Positions 1 to 12,339 of a DNA stretch of 64,000 nt are shown in pieces; positions within the stretch are counted from its first letter, which is position 1; each line of letters opens with the position of its first letter. Source of the DNA: Hippophae tibetana (Eukaryota; Streptophyta; Magnoliopsida; Rosales; Elaeagnaceae); contig CM072807.1 of NCBI GenBank assembly GCA_037013495.1, positions 15,813,001 to 15,877,000 of the forward strand. The letters run 5' to 3'. The notes below the pieces were generated by a model that worked only from the letters and a program-made list of their open reading frames with translations, ran no database searches and had not been told where the DNA came from. The position numbers were made by a program, and so were the translations under genes.

Positions 1-1525
1 AAGATGCTCCATCTATAACTGGAATGTAATGGGAAAATTCAAATATGAAAATCAAGAAAAATAAAAGCTTGAAGAAAGGCATCTAATGTAGATAAGTGAA
101 TTAATCATCTGAAGTTAGAATTGTTATTCAGTATATTTCGTACCAATCCCGTTACTTTCTCCCTCTATAAATTGTTGACTATTTGTTTTTTCTAAAAATA
201 AAGTTACATTAATCTTGAATTTCATTAAGATAGATTACTATGTAATCACGTACTTGTGATGTTAAAACTTGTACATGACCAAAAAAAAATAACAATACAA
301 TATCCCTATATTTATATACTCAAACAAAATCAACAGGCAGTGTTTGCCCAGCAGCATAGAATAAACACATAAAGGTTAAGGGCCAAGCAAAGCAAAACGG
401 GACAAAGTTGTCTCGACAGGTACATATTTAGACTTCTTTTTGCAAAATTTGACACTTTTAAGTACAATTAGTATAATAATATACAAAAATTGACGGAAAT
501 CTCGCATTTCAAAATAATTTTTCTAATGCATCACTTTGGCATTTGTAATGTCTTTTAAAATGGTGATTACAAGCTAAACGTGTGATATTTTCATCAATTT
601 TTTAACAATATGGTACCACTTGAACTTTTAAGCGTCCAAGTATTTGATACAAGAAGTCTAAATCAGTCGCTGCTAAAAAACAATTTCACCAAATGTATCC
701 TTTTACCTAAATAAAAGAATCTCAAGGTTAAGGTCATATTTGACTAACAGTAATGAAGAAAAATAAAGGGGAATGATTCAAAATATATTTGTATTTGATT
801 TGATTGTCAAGATTGTGAATCTAGAATGGAATGCAAAACATTCTAGCAATAACAAGATTGTTCATTCCTCTCGCACCCTCAAGAATATGCTAGAATATTC
901 TATTTTACTCACACATTGTATAATAATTTATTATTTGTTCTCATTTTATTTCATTTAAAAATAAAAAAAATATTTAATTTATAATTTTATAATTTAAATA
1001 GTCGGTATCTAGGGAAAAAATTTATGAAGCTTGTAGTATCTATAAATCTCTAGCCTAAGGCTGACCCACTATCCTTCAAATCTGAGCAATTTCATTACTA
1101 TTGCTTTTTTAACTCACTTGACCTACTCATGTCGAGGCACACACAAAAAGCATTAGATATCAGCCTCCTCCCTAATCAAACTCAGGAACTCACCAAGCTG
1201 AAGCAACAGCATTATTCCCAACTGTTTAAAGTCAAACGCACAAATTTTAAATCTTCTTCCTCCAGTTAAAATTCAGCATAAATTTACTCCATTCTGGAAT
1301 CCATCGTATATCTCTTTTCCATTTTCATAAACTATCCACTTTTACTTACAAATATCCATTTGTAGATGCATTCCAGTATAAAAATGATAATATGAGGAGC
1401 AGCTTAAGGAACTCAATTGGCATTTACTATTATAATAATAGTAATAATAATGTTCACAAGTGCGCGTCAAATATAGTAGGGATGAAGAATACATTTGGCA
1501 TAAATAACAGTGTATAAAATCATAC

Positions 1526-3025
1526 CCCATGGAAATTCCTTATTCCGGATGTGCAGATATGGGTAAGCCTGCAAACAGAGAAACAAACAACAACAAACCA
1601 ATCACCAGATACCCAGGGAAAAAATGATAATGTAATGTTTAATGCATATTGACAGAAAAATATTCAAAAATATGTCATGAACACAGCTAAATATCTAGAC
1701 ACGGAGAAAAAGGCAAGTAAATCCACATGCACCATAAGTTACAGAAAATACAAACTTCATGAAACTGAACATTAGAACTTACAGGAGGCTCTTCATGGTG
1801 GGGATGGCCCTTTGATAAGATGTAAAATGCTAAAATGCTGCATGATGCAATTCCTAGATAAGTGATCTTTTCCCATTTTGCCGTCTCATCTACAATGCAC
1901 AAAAAGAGGACAAAGAAACGCAAAATAAATCAAACGAATGTGGAATGATAAAGAGAAGGGGGAATAAGAGCAAATTAGCCACCATTTTCATTATTATTAT
2001 TATTATTTTCAATTTACTGGATATGTGTCACTCCACAATAAAACATAAATACGAATTCCTGCTTCCATATCAAATTACCAATGAAAATAAAACTACTGAA
2101 AATTCCAAAGAATATATGTTTTCCATTAGAGATGTAAAGTATAATATATCATCTCATCTTATGTCTCATTCAGTGTTTCCAATGAACTCATGGTTCAAAA
2201 CTAACCCATTCCATTTAAATTTTAGTCCATCTGATCCTATCTCATCCCATTTAGAATGTAGTTCTAATATGTCTAACTTTAAACATAATATTTCATCATT
2301 TTTCCTTGTTAAACTTTCACATTATAAATAATTATATTTCATATTTTCCATTTTTTTGTATTTTCACTTATCAAATTTAGGCCCATTGGAAGAAATGGGA
2401 TATCCTAATTAATATCATCTCATTACCATCCCATTTTACCAAAATTAAGTGGAACAAGATGGAATAAGTTTCTAAATTTAATGGATTGCGCCATAGGTTA
2501 ATCCCAATTTACACCTCCCCTTTCCATAAGAATAAAAAGGTGCATTTGTATAGAATTAGACTAAATCTGAACCCAAATGTAAAACATTCAGTCAAATCAA
2601 ATGAACCGATCCTATCGAACTACAATTTAAAAAATCTGATACACTTCCACAGTGTGAATAATGTGCCGTGAATAAGTCTGTTAATTTAATCGTCAAAATA
2701 AATAAAAAAATACATTATTCGGACGAACATCAAAGCAATAACAACCAAACCGGAAAAATTAGCAATATATTATTGAAATTAAATAACCCTAGAAGGAAAC
2801 ACAATAAAGATGAATCCAGTTCATTCACAGTAAAAAAAATTACGGAAAGCTCATTATAGGGTTAACAGCAAATAACAATTAAAAAAGTGTTTAAGCGATT
2901 CGGGGCATACAAGCATCGTCGTGGTAAGCAGATGAAGAAAAGTTGCGCCTTACGGGAACAGTGACTCGAGATCCGCCGGGTGAGGCGGTTCGGAGCAGAG
3001 CAGATCGGACCATCGACATCGCCAT
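1526..3025 (-). CDS. COX6A: Cytochrome c oxidase subunit 6a, mitochondrial (split gene, last exon missing)
   Basis: Nuclear-encoded subunit of respiratory complex IV, in the inner mitochondrial membrane. Three exons read on the minus strand: 3025-2911 (38 codons plus 1 nt), 1889-1783 (2 nt plus 35 codons) and 1568-1526 (14 codons plus 1 nt). Introns have GT/AG ends (2910-1890 and 1782-1569) and the phases fit. Exon 1 starts MAMSMVRSALLRTA and is rich in Arg, Ser and Ala with no acid until HDDA, as in a mitochondrial presequence. Exon 2 carries ETAKWEKITYLG, a membrane segment and GHPHHEEPP; exon 3 carries PYLHIRNKEFPWG. These are hallmark plant COX6a strings. The usual last roughly ten residues (PDGLFE...) should follow a donor at 1525/1524, but no matching codons appear down to base 1, so the last exon is probably beyond the left edge. 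Reading through the donor adds a short unrelated tail and a stop near 1470. Confidence 0.93.
1890..2910 (-). other. COX6A intron 1 with possible MITE-like insert
   Basis: Long intron with GT at its 5' end (2910/2909) and AG at its 3' end. Its middle (about 2140-2480) is rich in short CCATT/CATCTCATT/CCCATT words on the plus strand, including mirrored forms such as ATGGGATATCC near 2395. This composition resembles small inverted-repeat elements, but clear termini or target duplications could not be found. Open frames here are intronic. Confidence 0.35.
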
Positions 3026-3109
3026 CTCTTAGCTTCTCTATCTTTGACTAGGTGCATAAATCAGAGGAGAAGAGAGACGAACCTTTTATTTCAATTCCAC
3101 AGTACGGAG

Positions 3110-4720
3110 GGTAAAAAATTCGAGAAATTAAAAAAAAAACTTAATAACAAAAATAACATCTTAATATTAAATTTATTTAATTTAATTAACGTTTAATATA
3201 AAATAATATATAATATTTTTTAATTATAAATATTAAACTTATGATTTTTATTTTTTTATTTTTTTGCTATCTTATAATACCTTTTTTCGAGCCGAAGAGT
3301 AGTTTTTTTCCTAAACTAATGCACTTTTTTATTGAATATTTTGAATATTTAGTTTTTTAATTCTAGTAACTATATAATTTGTATATTTTAATTTTATAAT
3401 TGTTTTATTTGAATAAAGTGTATGAATAACTCTATTTTAATATAATCATTACACCTTAAACTTAACTCTCTATTTATCCTCAAAACCAAGTATAACTAAA
3501 TAAAATAACATTTGTATTATATTTATAAATATATTTCTATTAATACATACATATTTTATGAAAACTATCATTCTCAAAAGTAGTACAATCTTATGATAAA
3601 GAATTTTACATATTCATCGATAATGTTTCATCAATACAAGAATACGCAAGGTTTTTGAAAAATTGATTTGTGTATGTTTGTTGCACATGATATCATTCCG
3701 TGTATTCATGAAATCAACATATATGAGTATGTTATGTTAATTAATTCAATCTTAGAACAAGTCTCATAAGTTTATTTTTCACATTTTTCTCCACTAATAT
3801 AAATATACACTTAGTTCAAGATCAATAAGAATTTTACATGGTTGTAATGTAAAGCTTAGATGGGGGTCGATAAATGAATATATTTATGTTCTTTTCACAC
3901 CTTAGCTTTCTTTTTATTTATGATGTATTTTTTAACTACAATTGAGTTTTTACTTTATATTTAAATATACCATATTTTGTCATTATTTTCATATTCTTTT
4001 ATTTCATATCTCTTTTCTCTTTATTGTAACTTCACAACACCTCAAACTTATTTTCAATTCTATTTTCTTTTTCTTTATAGAGGTAATTGTGTTTTGAGTT
4101 TTGATTCTTCTTCTTTTCTTTTTTTTATAGAGTGCATTACATTTCACCTTATTTTATAGCATAACACATGATTGTATTTTTTTTCTTTTCATAAAAGCTA
4201 AAGGTGCAAGGGTAAAGGTAATACTTATTGGTTAGACATAAAATGTGGCTTAAAGATATAAAAGTTTCATTGTTAGGCTCAAATGGGTGACTCCGGATAT
4301 TAACAATGGTTAACTTGAAAGACTTAATCAATCCAAATAAGGCCTAAATTATTTCTTTTGCTAAATACTATTTAGGATTTCGCCTCAAGAGATGATCAAA
4401 TAGATTCTAAAACTTGGTAGACCTCATCGACTCGCATAACTCACTATAATTTTTTTCTCAATAAGCACACCAAAATCAATCATAAATATGTGCATAAAAA
4501 TTTGAATCAATTCAATCAAAATTAGCAAGCATATCACCTGATTAATGTAAATATCTTAACAAATATGTTACATTCCTTATCCTAGCCCTAATAACCAAAT
4601 TTTATCATTGAGTTCATATATTTCATATCAAGCATATATGCATTTAGTTTCCATATATTCGTTAATTTCTACCCATATCAGAAATAAAAATATCCTAAAA
4701 ATAAAATGAATGGTAAATAT
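3110..4720. other. AT-rich intergenic spacer
   Basis: Upstream flank of COX6A. Dominated by A/T runs. Short open frames (for example around 3977-4331) have low-complexity Phe/Leu/Tyr composition and no domain. No repeat array, RNA gene or coding similarity seen. Confidence 0.6.
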
Positions 4721-4999
4721 TAAAGTAGAGAATGAAATTCCCTCCCTCAAACTTAAATTGCACATTATCCCCAATGTGCACATATAAATATGAAAAGGTA
4801 AAAGAAAGAAAAATTCGTTAGTCTTAGGACACCATATATGTCGTTGAAACTACTCAATCTTGTTGTGTCATTGCTCTTCACATTTATTCACCTACAAAAC
4901 AAAAATAATGAAAATATAAGTAACATAACGTTGGGTTGCCTCCCAACCAATGTCACGTTTAACGTCATTAACTAGACGATCATATCAACTCTTAAGGTA

Positions 5000-6129
5000 C
5001 ATCCACTAAGGTTATCAGAGATGTTTCATTTGATAATTAATCTTCATAATAGTGCTTCACTATATGCCCATTAACCATAAATTTCTCTTTATCTTTGTTT
5101 TCTAATTCAATGACTCCATAGTTGGTTACCTTAATGATGATGAATAGACTTGACCATCTAATATTTAATTTGCCTGGAAACAATTTGAGTCTTGAGTTGT
5201 ACAATAACATTTTTTAACCCGGTTCAAAGATACAGTGCACAATTTTCTTGTCATGCCATATTTTTGTCTTTTATTTGTAAAGCTTGGCCTTTTCATAAGC
5301 ATTCCACCATAATTCATCAAATTCATTTATTTGAAGCATTCTTTTCTCACCAATTGCATCTATGAACATATTCAACTATTTCAATGCCCAATATGCTTTG
5401 TGCTCCAATTCTAATGGTAAGTGAAAAGCCTTGCCATAAACTAGCTTATACAAGGTGGTACCAATTGGTGTTTTAAATATAATTTTTCACGCCAATAAAG
5501 CATCATCCAACTTAGATGACCAATCCTTCCTAGAGATGTTCACAGTTTTCTACAAAATTCTTTTCACTTCTTTATTAGATACCTTTACTTGCCCACTTGT
5601 TTGGGATGGTAGGGGATAGACACTTTATGCTTAATCTCATACTTAGAGAATAAGGAATTAAATGATTTATTGCAAAAGTGACCTCATTCATCACTAATAA
5701 TGATCCTAGGAGTTCCAAAGCTAGCGAAAATGTTTTTCTTCATAGATTTCGTGACAACTTTGGCATCACATTTGTTGCTAGCAATGGCTTCTACCTACTT
5801 TGACACATAATATGTTCCTATAAGTATGTATTGGTTAACAAAGGATGGAGGAAATGGTCCCATAAATTCGATGCCCAAACATCAAACAGTTCCATTTGAA
5901 GTATACTATTCAGAGGCATCTAAACTCTTTTTGAAATATTACCTATCCTTTGACATCTGTCACATATCTTTGCATAATTGTAAGCACATTTAAATAGTAT
6001 GGGCCAAAAATAACCCGACTGAAGTACCTTAGCTGCTATTTTTATGCTCCCAAAGTGACCTACATAGTCTAAGCTATGGCAATGGTAAAGAATACTTTCA
6101 ACTTCATCATTAGGAACACACCTTCTCAA
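5000..6129 (-). pseudogene. Ty3/gypsy integrase remnant
   Basis: The zinc-binding region is visible as a C/H-rich segment with CDRCQRIGNISKR (6129-5920). The core is spread over several frames between 5900 and 5300. The C-terminal domain (about 5240-5040) reads MLLYNSRLKLFPGKLNIRWS and later MVNGHIVKHYYED. Several indels separate these blocks, so no functional integrase remains. Confidence 0.8.
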
Positions 6130-6446
6130 AATATCATCACCACATTATTTATAGAGGTAAGGGTCATCCCAAAAATACTATTTAATGTCATGGAAGAACT
6201 TCTTCTTTTGTTTCCATGTGAGGTTCGATGGAAGAATTTTGGTAGTGTGGAAATTTGCAATATCTTCATACCATGGGACTTCTATTTGAGCTATAGAAAA
6301 TAGTTGCTCATTTAGAAAAGATTACCCAATCACCATATTATCATCTATTTTTGCTCCCCTCTCTATTTTAGATAGATGGTCTGCTACTTGATTTTCTATT
6401 CCTTTTTATTGCGAATTTCCAAGTCAAATTCTTGTAGAATGAGCAC

Positions 6447-7025
6447 TCATCTTATCAATCTTGGTTTGGCATCCTTCTTCGTCATGAGATACTTTATTGC
6501 AGAATGATCTATGTAAACAGTCATTTTGGTACCAACCAAATAAGATCTAAAATTCTCAAAGGCATATACAATGTCAAGGAGCTTTTTCTCTATATTAGCA
6601 TAATTCATTTGAGTCTCATTCAATGTCTTTCTTGCATAGTATATGGCATGAAACATTTTCTCTCTTTGTTGTCCAAGAACATGTCCAATAGCAAAATCAC
6701 TTGTGTCACATATCAACTCAAAGGGCTTGTTCAAATCTGGTGTGACTATAATTGGTGCTGACACTAGTTTCTTTTTCAGCACTTGAAACGTCGTTAAACA
6801 TTTATCATCAAACTTGAAAGGCATGTCCTTTTCTAAAAGATTGCACAAGGGTTTGGAGATTTGGGGAAAATATTTTATAAATCTACGATAAAAACCTGCA
6901 TGCCTAAGAAAACTCCTTGCTTCTCGTACATTGGTAGGTGGTGGTAGTTTCTCAATCTCTTTTATATTAGCTCTATCCACCTCAATACCATTAGTTGAGA
7001 TTTTGTGGCATAAGTTATACCTCAT
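6447..7025 (-). pseudogene. Ty3/gypsy connection and RNase H domain
   Basis: A 192-codon open stretch. It holds the connection segment (KLPPPTNVREARSFLRHAGF, then FYRRFIKYFPQISKPLCNLL) and an RNase H domain with candidate catalytic acids in CDTSD, NIEKKLLDIVYA and YIDHSAIKYL. It overlaps the reverse transcriptase frame by about 10 bases, marking a frame slip between domains. Downstream (6446-6350) the tail continues as VLILQEFDLEIRNKK before stops. Confidence 0.87.
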
Positions 7026-7488
7026 GCACCATAAAATGACATTTCTCCCAGTTTAAAACCAAATTTGTTTCTTCAAATCTTTGTAACACTATGGAGAGAT
7101 AGTGTAGACATTGATCAAATGAGTTTCCAAAGACCAAAAAATCATCCATGAATATTTCTAGATGCTTCTCCACTATGTCTGAGAAAATGGCTATCATGCA
7201 GCATTGAAATGTAACAGGTGCATTGCATAATCCAAAGGGCATTCTCCTGAAAGCAAAAGTTCCATAAGGACATATGAAGGTGGTTTTTCTTGGTCTTTAG
7301 GTACCACAACAATTTGGATATAACCAAAGTATCCATCTAGAAATCAGAAGAAGGAATGCCTAGCTAATCAGTCAAGCATTTGATCCATGAATGGGAGAGG
7401 AAAATGATCCTTTCTTGTAGCTTTATTTACTTTACGAAAATCCATACATACTCTCCATCCCATGACAGTCCTAGTAGGTATTAACTCA
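7015..7488 (-). pseudogene. Ty3/gypsy reverse transcriptase fragment
   Basis: The minus strand encodes NELIPTRTVMGWRVCMDFRK, then PLPFMDQMLD, a frame change near 7260-7290, MPFGLCNAPVTFQ and the catalytic box FMDDFLVFG, with both aspartates retained. It ends in NLVLNWEKCHFMV, matching the Athila-type palm and thumb. In-frame stops and the frameshift make it a pseudogene. Confidence 0.88.
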
Positions 7489-8394
7489 TTGGGTTTATAA
7501 GATCCTTAGATTAATAAATTAACTAAACATAATGGTGTTTATAAATCTCATATTTTTCAAAAAGAAATACATAAAAATTGATAAAAGAAAAAGTAGAAGA
7601 GAAATACAATCAATCTATTGAATTGTAGTGCTAATCTCCTATTGAATCTTCACCGAAATTGTATATCCTTTTGAATTTTTCTATATTTTCTCTCTTTTTA
7701 GCTCCAAAAATTGACCAAAATTATGCTAATGGTGGCTTATTAGGGTTTATGAGGTGATTAGAGGCTTAAATATAGCTCAAGTGCAATCTGAACCGTCAGA
7801 TCAACTTCATATCAAGGGTTGAGATCAAAACATGCAAATTCAACAATGCCAACCAATCACAATGCGACACATGGCACACATAATTCACTTGGTGAATCAA
7901 AGTGCGACGTGTGGTAGGGGAGACCAATTTGAATCAATGCATGATGAGTTAGCACCATGCAGCACAATGTGATTCATAGTAACAAATGGTGTGGCGTACG
8001 GGTGGAATGCGGGGAGCAATCATGTGGCGACACATGGTAGTGCTCTTTGATCACCCTCCAAAGTGGAATTGAACGTCGTGCTAACATGTGGCACAATGTT
8101 CATCCTCCTCGCGCACGGCGATCTACAATTCGTTGTCTTTACTTACGTGGCTTACCCAGTTAACTCCTATACTTGCGTGGTAGGCCACTTGGTAGCTTCT
8201 AATTGGTCCTACGTTAAAAATTCATAAAAAAAACCAAACAAATTCTAAAAAATCCAAAAATTATATTTTCACCATTCTTCACTAAAAAAATTATATTTTA
8301 ATATTTTTGGTCCCAAAAATACCATTTATTGAATAAAATAAGTAAATATTAAGTAAAACATTATGCTAATAACTCTATTTTCATAAAGTCATCA
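7489..8394 (-). repeat. LTR-like block, copy 1 (same family as 54293-55213)
   Basis: On the minus strand it starts TGATGACTTTATG and ends ATCTTATAAACCC(A), matching the plus-strand block 54293-55213 from end to end (TGATAATTCTTTG ... GTCTTATGAACCC(A)). The TG...CA ends, length near 0.9 kb and absence of coding fit an LTR. It carries scattered TGCCAC/CACATG words. No target duplication is visible: the 5-bp flanks differ. One side abuts integrase sequence and the other reverse transcriptase. Confidence 0.72.
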
Positions 8395-9284
8395 GTATAG
8401 CTTCTACCCACTTGGACACATAATCAATAGTGACCAAAATGTATTCATTTCCAAAAGATAGGGAAAATAACCCATAAATTCAACCCCTCATGCATCGAAT
8501 AGTTCAAAAACTAAATTATATGTTCTTTAATATCTATCACAATGCATATGAGACATACGATCATCATTAAAAAGAGTTAGCCAACGAAATCCACATTTAG
8601 GGTCAATTTATTACCACTAAATTTCTCAACATTGAATTTCATGACAAAATGCCAATATGCCCTTATATTCCTCTTCAGGCATGCACCTTCGAATGATTTG
8701 ATCTTGATTATTCTTGATAAGGTAAGGATCATCTCAAATGTATTGCCTATAAGATTGTAAAAAAAATTCTTTTCCTAAAAAGGAATGTTATGTCTTAAAA
8801 CACCACTAGTAAGATAATTAACAATGTCATCATACCATAGATTTAGACCTACTAAAAATAATTGTTAATCAAGAAAATTTTCAATCATTTCTTCATTACT
8901 CTTACCTTTAAGAGAATTGAATTCAAAAATTAACCTAAATAGATTATCAGCTACTAAAATTTCACTACCTTTCTTGTCTTTGATCTCTAGGTCAAATTCT
9001 TATAAGATTAAGACCCACCTAATTAATCTTGACTTAGCATTAGGTTTACTTAGAAGGTATCTAAAAGTAGCATGATTAGAATGCATAATTACTTTAAAAC
9101 TTACTAAGCAAGACCTAAATTTATTTAAAGAAAACACGACAGTTAAGAATTTTTTCACAGTGATTGAATAATTTATTTGGTTGTCATTGAGTGTTTTCCT
9201 AGCATAATATATGACATGCAAAAGTTTATCCACTATCTATCTCAAAATTTCTCCTATTGCATAGTCAGAAGCATCACACATAAT
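8395..9284 (-). mobile_element. Second Ty3/gypsy fragment: RNase H then integrase
   Basis: Reading the minus strand from 9284: RNase H (CDASDYAIGEIL near 9275-9240, then ARKTLNDNQINYS and YLLSKPNAKSRLIRWVLIL, 9233-9000), followed by decayed integrase pieces to 8395. These end in text resembling the core start (MGYFPYLLEMNTFWS, then a SKWVEA-like stretch). Stops are frequent. It resembles the 4.7-7.5 kb element but has drifted independently. Confidence 0.78.
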
Positions 9285-10870
9285 GTCGTAGAATATGAAG
9301 CAATGACCTTCGGAGTCATGACTTCAAAGAAGCTTAAAGAAAATAATATTGTACTACATAGCAATTCAAGGTTAGTATTCAACCAATATATGGGCACATT
9401 TAAAGCCAAAGATAGTCAAATGAAAAGGTACGTAGAATGATTAAAAAAATAATGTTCAAATTTTCCTAACTTTGAGATCAAGTAGATACTAAGAAATAAG
9501 AATAACCATGTTGATGCCTTAGCCACCCTACTTGATGTAAGTGAAGCTACTGGAAATAGGATAATCACAATAACCATTCTAGTTAAGGCTAATATGAAAG
9601 AAGTAAAAAAAACTATTGGAAACGTTTGTAAGGTTGCCACCCCATTCTTTATACCACTCATTAGTTTTCTCAAAGATAGGAGTATACTTCAAGATAAGAA
9701 AAAGGTAAAATAAATTAAGTCAAAGGCTAGATAATACATGATATGAAGGCGATAAACTATATAGAAAAACAACTCTAGGACCTAGATTCTTATGTATATC
9801 CAAAGAGTGCTCAATACGAATCACTTATAGGGCTCATGAAGTGGAGTGTGGTTCTCATTCATGTGGGAGAAAGCTATCCTAATGGATCATAAGACAATGT
9901 TATTATTAGCCAATGATGTTAGCAGATTGTGTAAGGCACACATAGTCATATGATAAATGTCAAATATTCAATTCATTGTGTCATATACCATTAGCATAAA
10001 TGATAGGTGTTATTAGCCTAGGGACATTCTATAAATGAGGCTTGATATAGTTGAACCTTTGCCACAGGAAGTGGGTCAAAATAAGTTTTTGTTGGTTGCC
10101 ATGAATTATTTTACAAATTGGATTAAGGCTAAGCCTAAGAAGAATAAGGGTGATAGTCTGATTCATATGAAAAAACATAATATACCACTTTAGTTTTCCC
10201 AAGGAACTTGTCATTGATAATTGAAAATAATTTATAGGCTGCAACATTAAAGAGTTTGCCTCCAAGTACAACATGAAATTATTTCATTCAAATCCATAAT
10301 ATCTACAAACAAATGGTCAAGCAAAATCCTCAAATCAATTAATATTAAACTTACTAAAAAAGAAGTTAGAGATGGCCATGAGAAACTGGATGGATGAGCT
10401 ACCTGACATTTTATAGGCCATCAAGACCAGTCCTTAAGGTATAATTAATGAGTCACCCTTTTCTTTGGTATACGGGACAAAAATTATAATCCCTATAGAG
10501 GTTAAAGTACTTACTATGAGATTAGTCTTAACCAAAGATAAAAATGCTTCAAAAAGAGTAGTTGATTTGGTACTAGCAGAAGAAAAAAAAGGGATAAGGC
10601 CTTAAGAAGAATAGTGGAACAAAAGATAAAGGTGGTAGATTACTACAACAAAGCCATATGATTCAAGTCATTCTCTAGAGATGATTAGATTCTTAGAAGA
10701 GTTTTTCCTAATAAGAAAGAGTGGATATCGGGAAAGTTAGGTATGAATTGAAAGGGCCCATACCAAGTAAAGGAGATGATACCAGAAAAAACTTACATAC
10801 TAAAGAATATCTAAGGTGTAGAGTAAGGCATGAGTTGTAATTCTCGATACTTAAAAATGGATAGTATTAA
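9285..10870 (+). mobile_element. Ty3/gypsy (Tat-like) RNase H and integrase remnant, plus strand
   Basis: Opposite in direction to its left neighbour. It begins with an RNase H-like tail (YEAMTFGVMTSKKLKENN, then SRLVFNQYMGTFKAKDSQMK, 9290-9437) and NKNNHVDALATL. A zinc-finger region follows near 9760-9920, then the integrase core: GLDIVEPLPQEVGQNKFLLV and AMNYFTNWIKAKP at about 10035-10130, YLQTNGQAKSSNQLI near 10300, and a C-terminal part to about 10860. The second RNase H with long DxxLVxxQ-type spacing suggests the Tat branch rather than Athila. Many stops; inactive. Confidence 0.82.
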
Positions 10871-10924
10871 ATATGTAATAAACTAGTACTTGTTTCTTAT
10901 ATGAAAATGCTTTTGTAACAGAGT

Positions 10925-11715
10925 CTATCCAATAATTAAGCCATAAGCTGATCACCTTGGTTTAGAACCAAGTAGAATTCTTTGGTATAAAAATAATTAA
11001 GCCATAAGTTGGTCACTCAGTCAAGAACTAGGTAGAATGCTCTAGTACAAAATTGATTAAAACATGAGCTAATTACTTTGGTCATGAACCAGGAAGAATG
11101 CTCAAGAAAAAGCTTGGTCCAAGGATGCTGGTATCACCAGCTTTAGTAACCAAGCTAGGCCAATGTTTAAGCCATGAGCTAATCACCTTGGTTAAGAATA
11201 AAGTAGAATGATCTGGCATAAAGTTGATTAAACATAAGCTAATCACCTTGATCAAGAATAAGGTAGAATGTTTGGGCAAAACTTTGTCCTAAAAAGCTAG
11301 TTTAACCAACTTCAATAACCAAGCTAGGCCAAGGTTTAAGCCAAGAGATGATCACCTTGGTAAGGAACTAGGAAGAATGCTCTAGCATAAAAATGATTAA
11401 GCCACAACCTAATAATCTCAACCATGAACTAGGTCAAATCCTCTAGCATAAAGATGACTAAAACATGAGCTAATCATCTCGGTCAGGAACTAGGTAGAAT
11501 GCTTAATCAAAAGTTTTTTTCCTATGAAGCTGGTATCACTAGCTTTAGTAACAAAGCTAGGCCAAGGATTAAGTCATGAGCTAATTACCTTGGTCAGGAA
11601 TAAGGTAGAATGCTCTAGTGTAAAAATGATTAAGCCACGAGTTGATCATCTCAATCAAAAACAAGTTAACCACCTCAGTCATGAATCAAGTAGAATGCTC
11701 AAGCATAATATATTA
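10925..11715 (+). repeat. Decayed minisatellite after the Tat-like pol
   Basis: Roughly 58-62 bp units recur, with a core like AAGCCATGAGCTAATCACC followed by TTGGTCA-GAAC and AGGTAGAATGCTC. A second element (GGTATCACCAGCTTTAGTAA, then CCAAGCTAGGCCAA) is interspersed near 11128-11165, 11300-11335 and 11530-11570, giving a higher-order pattern. Units are diverged. The position just after integrase matches the known habit of plant Tat/Ogre-type elements to carry tandem repeats between pol and the 3' LTR. Confidence 0.75.
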
Positions 11716-11719
11716 ATGA

Positions 11720-12335
11720 CATATTTTTCATAATAGATTCAAAAACTTAAAATTAGGTTCTATGATCTAATTATGATGCCTTGAATAAGTGTTTAAATTG
11801 ATAGTCTCATCAAAAGTATTATTTTAAATGGTTTGTTATTTGTTTAAGAGTAAAACATAATTTAATCTTATAAGTTATCGATCCCCACTAAAAGACTTTA
11901 ATTGATTTAATTAATAAATAAATTTATTACCATCAAAAGAATTTTTCATACATAAAAGGAAAAAATCAATCATTTGAATTTATATATTTAATAACCTATT
12001 TAGTTCTAAGCAAACATGATTAACTAGCTAATAATTCTCATAAGTTCTCTATTCAGTATTAATTATATATCAACCTAGTATTTGTGGAATCAATTCTAGT
12101 CATATCATTTTATGTTTTTAGTTTAAACTTTTCAAAACCCAAAATATTATGATAGAATTTTTAGGTTTTTTCTTGTTTGTTTTTAGGAGTTCTGTTAAAT
12201 TATTTAAAACTACGTAGTTTTTTTTACCAACCTTTGAAGCATACTCATATATTTTTACAAAGTGATTCATAAACTTGCCATCTTCAACATCATTTTCCTT
12301 TCACATGCTAGCATTCAGAATAATTCATCTTTGTG
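11720..12335. other. AT-rich segment without recognisable features
   Basis: Follows the minisatellite. No LTR terminus, reading frame or repeat could be assigned. It could be the non-coding end of the preceding retroelement. Confidence 0.4.
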
Positions 12336-12339
12336 AAGT

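Larger units (their letters stand above)
4730..7488 (-). mobile_element. Degenerate Ty3/gypsy (Athila-like) pol region
   Basis: Minus-strand retrotransposon body in the order reverse transcriptase (7488-7015), RNase H (7025-6447), integrase zinc finger (6129-5920), integrase core and C-terminal domain (about 5900-5040), then non-coding sequence containing the plus-strand word TTGGGTTGCCTCCCAACC (4932 onward), typical of the post-pol region of such elements. Frameshifts and stops break every domain, so it is inactive. Its start is abnormal: reverse transcriptase begins directly at an LTR-like block with no primer-binding site, gag or protease. Confidence 0.85.

Noticed and set aside
1342..2859. 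Several 60-128 codon frames in the COX6A region
   Set aside because: They lie in introns or antisense to the COX6A exons and have low-complexity or intronic composition. Only the 1687-1923 frame contains real coding text, as exon 2.
11082..11733. Frames of 65-69 codons on both strands in 11.1-11.7 kb
   Set aside because: They are translations of the minisatellite units.
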